A stretch of DNA of 9,255 bases from an uncultured Flavobacteriales bacterium (lineage in GTDB: Bacteria; Bacteroidota; Bacteroidia; Flavobacteriales_D; Sanyastnellaceae): assembly GCA_937890245.1 (NCBI GenBank), contig CALACF010000407.1:1-9255 (forward strand), read 5' to 3'. The notes under the pieces are model-generated. The model saw only the letters and a program-made list of their open reading frames with translations, had not been told where the DNA came from and did not search any database. The position numbers were made by a program, and so were the translations under genes. This document shows positions 5,319 through 9,255 of the stretch, piece after piece (the stretch's first letter is position 1; each line of letters begins with the position of its first letter).

Positions 5319-7906
5319 TCCGCCTTCTTGCCCTTGTTGTCATCTGCCGTTTTAGCACTTTTCGCTGGCTTGGGTGTCTTCTTGGCCTTGACAATCTGAA
5401 TTGAGAGCTTGTCAGCCTTTCCATCGTGGTCACCTTTGATGCTGTCACCTTCTTCAATTTTTGCCGAAACAATTTGCTCGGCGAGCGGGTCCTCGAGGTA
5501 CTTCTGCAAAGCGCGGCGCAATGGGCGAGCTCCAAACTTCTGGTCGTAACCTTTGTCCACCAAAAAGTCCTTTGCTTTGTCCGTGAGCTTGATGCTGTAT
5601 CCCAGTGATTCAACGCGTCCAAAGAGCTTGGCCAGCTCCAGATCGATAATTTTGTGGATGTCGTCGCGCTCTAAGCTGTTGAATACGACCACGTCATCAA
5701 TCCTGTTCAAGAACTCAGGTGCGAAGGCGCGCTTCAAGGCATTTTCGATCACACCGCGGCGGTCGTCGCCGATGCTTGACTTCTTTGATTCGGTCGAAAA
5801 CCCGACCCCAGTGCCAAAGTCCTGTAATTGGCGGGCGCCGATGTTCGATGTCATGATGATGATGGTGTTGCGGAAGTCGATTTTCCGGCCCATGCTGTCG
5901 GTCAGTTGGCCATCGTCCAAAGCCTGCAGAAGCAAGTTGAACACATCTGGGTGCGCCTTCTCTATTTCGTCGAGTAACACGATAGAGTAGGGCTTGCGCC
6001 TCACTTTCTCGGTGAGCTGCCCGCCTTCTTCATAGCCGACATATCCCGGAGGTGCTCCGACCAATCGCGACACGGCAAACTTCTCCATGTACTCCGACAT
6101 ATCGATGCGGATGAGTGAATCTTCCGAGTCAAACAAATTCCGCGCGAGCTCTTTTGCCAACTGGGTTTTACCAACGCCTGTCGGTCCCAAGAAGATAAAT
6201 GATCCTACGGGTTTGGTCGGGTCTTTCAACCCGGCCCGGTTTCGCTTGATGGCGCGAACCACCTTTTGAACTGCTTCGCTTTGGCCGATCACACGGTCGC
6301 CCATGTCACCCTCCATCCGCGTTAATTTCCCGCTCTCCTTCTCAGCAATCCGCTGGACTGGAACGCCTGTCATCATGGCCACGACTTCTTCGACGTGGTC
6401 CACGGTCACGGTCACCCGGTGGGTGCGGCTTTCCTCTTCCCATTTGCCCTTTGCTTCGGCCAATTGGTTAATCAGCTGGCGTTCATCGTCACGCAATCGG
6501 GCGGCCTCTTCGTATTTCTGGCTGCGAACTACGCGATTTTTCTCTTCCTTGATGTCTTCGATTTTCTGCTCGATTTCAAGGATTTCTTTGGGCACGTTGA
6601 TGTTTTTCAAATGCACGCGTGATCCCACCTCATCCAAGGCGTCGATGGCCTTGTCTGGCAAATGGCGATCAGTGATATAGCGTTCCGTCAGCTTGACACA
6701 AGCGAGCAGTGCTTCATCGGTGTAAGACACGCTGTGGTGCTCCTCGTACTTGTCCTTGATGTTGTTCAGAATCTGGACGGTCTCTTCAACGTTTGTAGGC
6801 TCAACAAGTACTTTCTGGAAGCGGCGCTCCAATGCACCGTCCTTCTCAATGTGCTGGCGGTATTCGTCCAAGGTGGTTGCTCCGACGCATTGGATCTCAC
6901 CACGTGCAAGGGCAGGCTTGAACATATTGCTGGCGTCCAACGATCCACTCGCTCCACCGGCTCCCACAATCGTGTGGATTTCGTCGATAAAGAGGATGAC
7001 GTCGGGGCTCTTTTCCAGCTCGTTCATCACCGCCTTCATGCGCTCCTCAAACTGGCCGCGGTACTTTGTTCCAGCCACAAGTGAAGCGATGTCCAGGGTG
7101 ACGATTCGCTTGCCGAACAGCACGCGCGAAACTTTCTTCTGGATGATGCGCAAGGCCAAGCCCTCCGCAATAGCACTCTTGCCGACGCCGGGCTCACCGA
7201 TCAAAATCGGGTTGTTCTTCTTGCGCCGCGAGAGGATTTGACTCACGCGTTCGATTTCCTTTTCACGTCCCACAATCGGGTCGAGTTTGCCTTCCTCGGC
7301 CATCATGGTCAGGTCGCGTCCAAAATTGTCCAGCACAGGCGTTTTGCTCTTGCTGTCTGATTTGGTACTTGTGCCGCCGCGCGATCCTCCGCTGGGAGGG
7401 AGGGCTGATGATTCGTCGTCTGACATGTCTGGAAATTCTGCGCGAGGAGGCGTAATGAGGCCGCCACCTTCGCTGAGGATGCTTTCAAATTCTTGTTTTG
7501 CCTCCTCGTAATCGACGTTCAACGCGAGCAGGGCTTTGGAAGCTTGGTTCTCCTCGTCTTTGAGAATGCACAAGAGGAGATGCTCGGTGCCGACGACGGG
7601 GGTCTTGAAAACCTTGGCTTCCAGGAAGGAAACCTTCAGAATCTTCTCCGCATTCTTGCGGATTGGGACGTTACCACTTTCATTTCGGCTGGGCAGATCT
7701 GCCCCAAAACTACCTTCGACCATCTTCCGAAGCCGCGCCATGTCCACGTTCAAGCCTTCCAGAATGCGCACTGCGGTGCCTTCACCCTCTCGGATGATGC
7801 CCAATAGTAGGTGCTCGACCTCAATGTAATTGTGGCCTAATCGTTTCGCCTCTTCACGGCTGAAACCTATCACGTCCTTGACGCGGGGAGAAAATTTTGC
7901 ATCCAT
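5315..7906 (-). CDS. clpC: ClpC-type AAA+ unfoldase (Clp protease ATPase subunit)
   Basis: An 863-residue Hsp100 unfoldase that feeds substrates to ClpP in the cytoplasm. Two Clp N-terminal repeats lie within about 1-147. A Ser/Gly-rich linker runs at 160-190. The first AAA+ module has Walker A GEPGVGKS (237-244), Walker B VILFIDE (303-309) and arginines 361-362. A middle region with a UVR-like segment (about 445-480, containing KYEEAARLRDDE) marks it as ClpC rather than ClpA or ClpB. The second AAA+ module has Walker A GPTGVGKT (574-581) and Walker B IVLLDE (642-647). The GVGF motif at 700-703 is the ClpP-docking loop. The tail (about 840-863) is lysine- and alanine-rich and looks disordered. 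The start ATG at 7904-7906 gives the standard MDAKFS N-terminus. It is divergent from gyrA and overlaps the septum gene downstream by four bases. Confidence 0.98.
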   Translation of the reverse strand: MDAKFSPRVKDVIGFSREEAKRLGHNYIEVEHLLLGIIREGEGTAVRILEGLNVDMARLRKMVEGSFGADLPSRNESGNVPIRKNAEKILKVSFLEAKVFKTPVVGTEHLLLCILKDEENQASKALLALNVDYEEAKQEFESILSEGGGLITPPRAEFPDMSDDESSALPPSGGSRGGTSTKSDSKSKTPVLDNFGRDLTMMAEEGKLDPIVGREKEIERVSQILSRRKKNNPILIGEPGVGKSAIAEGLALRIIQKKVSRVLFGKRIVTLDIASLVAGTKYRGQFEERMKAVMNELEKSPDVILFIDEIHTIVGAGGASGSLDASNMFKPALARGEIQCVGATTLDEYRQHIEKDGALERRFQKVLVEPTNVEETVQILNNIKDKYEEHHSVSYTDEALLACVKLTERYITDRHLPDKAIDALDEVGSRVHLKNINVPKEILEIEQKIEDIKEEKNRVVRSQKYEEAARLRDDERQLINQLAEAKGKWEEESRTHRVTVTVDHVEEVVAMMTGVPVQRIAEKESGKLTRMEGDMGDRVIGQSEAVQKVVRAIKRNRAGLKDPTKPVGSFIFLGPTGVGKTQLAKELARNLFDSEDSLIRIDMSEYMEKFAVSRLVGAPPGYVGYEEGGQLTEKVRRKPYSIVLLDEIEKAHPDVFNLLLQALDDGQLTDSMGRKIDFRNTIIIMTSNIGARQLQDFGTGVGFSTESKKSSIGDDRRGVIENALKRAFAPEFLNRIDDVVVFNSLERDDIHKIIDLELAKLFGRVESLGYSIKLTDKAKDFLVDKGYDQKFGARPLRRALQKYLEDPLAEQIVSAKIEEGDSIKGDHDGKADKLSIQIVKAKKTPKPAKSAKTADDNKGKKAE

Positions 7907-7913
7907 TGCCTTG

Positions 7914-7941
7914 TAAAATTATTGCGTCTTTTTCATGCCAA
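7914..7941 (-). promoter_or_regulatory. Promoter candidate for clpC
   Basis: Read on the minus strand, TAATTTTA (7914-7921) matches seven of eight positions of the Bacteroidota -7 element TAnnTTTG, and a TTG (7939-7941) lies 17 bases upstream. The predicted start of transcription falls at about 7907, only about one base before the clpC ATG, so the transcript would be nearly leaderless. Confidence 0.45.
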
Positions 7942-7959
7942 TTCATCCTGCTCCGCCGA

Positions 7960-7968
7960 TTATCCACA
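7960..7968 (+). promoter_or_regulatory. Perfect DnaA-box 9-mer between clpC and gyrA
   Basis: TTATCCACA at 7960-7968 equals the strict DnaA-box consensus. A weaker relative, AAATACACA, lies exactly 30 bases further on at 7990-7998 in the same orientation. It could regulate gyrA or clpC with DnaA. One perfect box does not make an origin. Confidence 0.45.
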
Positions 7969-8031
7969 ACCGACCGTGAGCCTTGTTCAAAATACACAGG
8001 ATTCCGTAGGAACGGGGTAAAATCCTTGCGG

Positions 8032-8050
8032 TATTTTCGTACGAACGTTC
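8032..8050 (+). promoter_or_regulatory. Possible gyrA -7 element overlapped by palindromes
   Basis: TATTTTCG (8032-8039) differs from TAnnTTTG at one position. It overlaps the perfect 10-base palindrome TTCGTACGAA (8036-8045), which in turn shares bases with the palindrome GAACGTTC (8043-8050). No TTG lies at the right distance upstream for a -33 element, so the promoter is weakly supported. The palindromes are certain as sequence, but their role as an operator is a guess. Confidence 0.35.
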
Positions 8051-8053
8051 TGA

Positions 8054-8073
8054 CGTGCGAAATGCTTCGCGCG
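8054..8073 (+). other. Stem-loop in the gyrA leader
   Basis: CGTGCGAA (8054-8061) pairs with TTCGCGCG (8066-8073) over eight base pairs including one G-T wobble, closing a four-base ATGC loop. It ends 22 bases before the gyrA ATG. There is no immediate U-run, so it does not look like a terminator. It would lie inside the gyrA leader if transcription starts near 8046. Confidence 0.45.
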
Positions 8074-8095
8074 CGGGCGCTGTTTTGCTTGAGCT

Positions 8096-9255
8096 ATGGC
8101 GGAAGGAGAAAAGATCGTCCCAATTGCGATTGAGGATGAAATGAAGTCGGCGTATATCGATTATTCGATGTCGGTGATTGTGTCACGGGCCCTGCCCGAT
8201 GTGCGGGATGGGTTGAAGCCGGTGCACCGCAGGGTGCTCTACGGCATGCTCGACTTGGGCATCCTGTCGAACCGCCCCCACAAGAAGTCGGCGCGTATCG
8301 TTGGTGAGGTTCTCGGTAAATACCACCCCCACGGTGACTCGTCAGTTTACGACGCCATGGTGCGGATGGCCCAGCCTTGGTCTCTGCGTTATCCGATGGT
8401 TGACGGCCAGGGTAACTTCGGTTCGATCGACGGCGACAACCCCGCGGCCATGCGTTACACGGAGGCCCGTTTGCGCAAGATTGCCGAGGAAATGCTCAAC
8501 GACCTCGACAAGGAGACGGTTGATCTTTCAAACAACTTTGATGACTCGCTGAAGGAACCCACGGTTTTGCCCGCGAAGATTCCGGCTCTTTTGGCTAATG
8601 GAGCCTCTGGCATCGCAGTCGGAATGGCGACCAACATGCCGCCCCACAACCTCACGGAAATCATCAACGGCACGGTCGCGATGATCGACAATCCGGAGAT
8701 TACGGTTGCTGAGTTGATGGAACACATCAAGGCGCCGGATTTCCCGACTGGCGGCATCATTTACGGCATGGAAGGGGTCCGCGATGCCTTTGAAACCGGC
8801 CGAGGCCGGATTGTTGTTCGAGGAAAAACACACTTTGAGGAGACCCGTACTGGCAGGGAAGTCATCATTGTAGAGGAGATTCCCTACATGGTGAACAAGT
8901 CGGAAATGGTTCGCAAGGCTGCAGAACTGGTCAACGAAAAGAAGATTGAGGGCATCTCAGAAATCCGCGACGAGTCGGATCGAAATGGCATGCGGATTGT
9001 ATTCGAGCTCAAGCGCGATGCGATCCCGAATGTGGTGCTGAACAAGCTTTACAAGTACACGGCCTTGCAGACGTCGTTCTCGGTAAACAACATCGCGTTG
9101 ACCGGTGGCCGCCCCAAGCTGATGAACTTGCAGGAATTGCTCTTTCATTATATAGAGCACCGCCACGAGATCATCGTCCGCAGGACGCAGTACGAGCTCC
9201 GCAAGGCGCAAGAGCGCGCGCATATCTTGCAAGGACTGATCATCGCACTGGACAA
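8096..9255 (+). CDS. gyrA: DNA gyrase subunit A (partial, 3' end beyond window)
   Basis: Encodes the first 386 residues of the gyrase breakage-reunion subunit, which with GyrB introduces negative supercoils. The N-terminus MAEGEKIVPI followed by IDYSMSVIVSRALPDVRDGL is the form usual for Bacteroidota GyrA. The winged-helix region holds KPVHRRVLYGM (41-51) and GKYHPHGDSSVYD (74-86). The catalytic tyrosine is Y121 in MRYTEARL. The residues equivalent to E. coli S83 and D87 are S82 and D86, so the quinolone-determining positions are the susceptible ones. The tower domain begins toward the window's end. The GyrA-specific C-terminal box lies outside, so separation from ParC rests on the N-terminus and neighbourhood. 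The start ATG at 8096 is divergent from clpC across 189 bases and lacks a Shine-Dalgarno sequence. Confidence 0.97.
   Translation, partial: MAEGEKIVPIAIEDEMKSAYIDYSMSVIVSRALPDVRDGLKPVHRRVLYGMLDLGILSNRPHKKSARIVGEVLGKYHPHGDSSVYDAMVRMAQPWSLRYPMVDGQGNFGSIDGDNPAAMRYTEARLRKIAEEMLNDLDKETVDLSNNFDDSLKEPTVLPAKIPALLANGASGIAVGMATNMPPHNLTEIINGTVAMIDNPEITVAELMEHIKAPDFPTGGIIYGMEGVRDAFETGRGRIVVRGKTHFEETRTGREVIIVEEIPYMVNKSEMVRKAAELVNEKKIEGISEIRDESDRNGMRIVFELKRDAIPNVVLNKLYKYTALQTSFSVNNIALTGGRPKLMNLQELLFHYIEHRHEIIVRRTQYELRKAQERAHILQGLIIALD

Noticed and set aside
8054..8086. Stem-loop at 8054-8073 plus the TGTTTT at 8081-8086 as a terminator or attenuator
   Set aside because: The T-run is short and separated from the stem by GC-rich bases, and a terminator here would block gyrA.
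7907..8095. Replication origin between clpC and gyrA
   Set aside because: Only one perfect DnaA box and no clear box cluster or long AT-rich unwinding region. dnaA is not adjacent in the window.
7897..8133. 78-codon plus-strand frame across the clpC/gyrA gap
   Set aside because: It overlaps both the clpC start and the gyrA start out of frame and has no domain, so it is a chance frame.
1..9255. Mobile elements, CRISPR arrays, tRNA or rRNA genes
   Set aside because: No transposase or integrase frame, no regularly spaced repeats, no terminal inverted repeats around the VWA gene, and no tRNA-like cloverleaf or rRNA motif was seen by eye.

Overview
The window looks like chromosomal core DNA from a member of the Bacteroidota, probably Flavobacteriales-like, although its base composition is GC-richer than the classic low-GC members. 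Three things support this. Transketolase is split into separate N- and C-terminal subunit genes. ClpC and GyrA are divergent neighbours and the DivIC/FtsB-like protein has the form usual in this phylum. Good matches to the Bacteroidota TAnnTTTG promoter element sit in front of genes that mostly lack Shine-Dalgarno sequences. There are eight coding regions, two of them cut by the window edges. I see no RNA gene, insertion sequence, prophage or CRISPR array.

Layout. (1) Positions 1-2747, minus strand: a transketolase operon read as N-terminal subunit, then a secreted von Willebrand factor A (VWA) domain protein, then C-terminal subunit (partial). The VWA gene lies exactly between the two halves of one enzyme and shares an ATGA stop/start with the downstream half. 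This is the most unusual feature of the window. (2) Positions 2748-2818: a 71-base divergent control region with a Bacteroidota-type promoter for ychF and an imperfect inverted repeat. (3) Positions 2819-5025, plus strand: ychF (translation-associated ATPase), a DUF4440/NTF2-like lipoprotein and a rhomboid intramembrane protease, packed with an 8-base overlap and a 1-base gap. (4) Positions 5028-7906, minus strand: clpC followed by a DivIC/FtsB-like septum protein in an ATGA overlap. This operon converges on the rhomboid gene with only 2 bases between the stop codons. (5) Positions 7907-8095: a 189-base divergent region with a clpC promoter candidate, a perfect DnaA-box 9-mer, a palindrome over a possible gyrA -7 element and a leader hairpin. 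(6) Position 8096 to the end, plus strand: the first 386 codons of gyrA.

Most genes are housekeeping: pentose phosphate metabolism, ribosome-linked ATPase, protein quality control, cell division and DNA supercoiling. The candidate for something undescribed is the VWA protein. It has a complete metal-binding site, five cysteines after the signal region and three tandem beta-rich C-terminal modules, and it appears to be co-expressed with a cytoplasmic enzyme. The other observations concern gene packing and the two divergent control regions. They are inferences from sequence alone.
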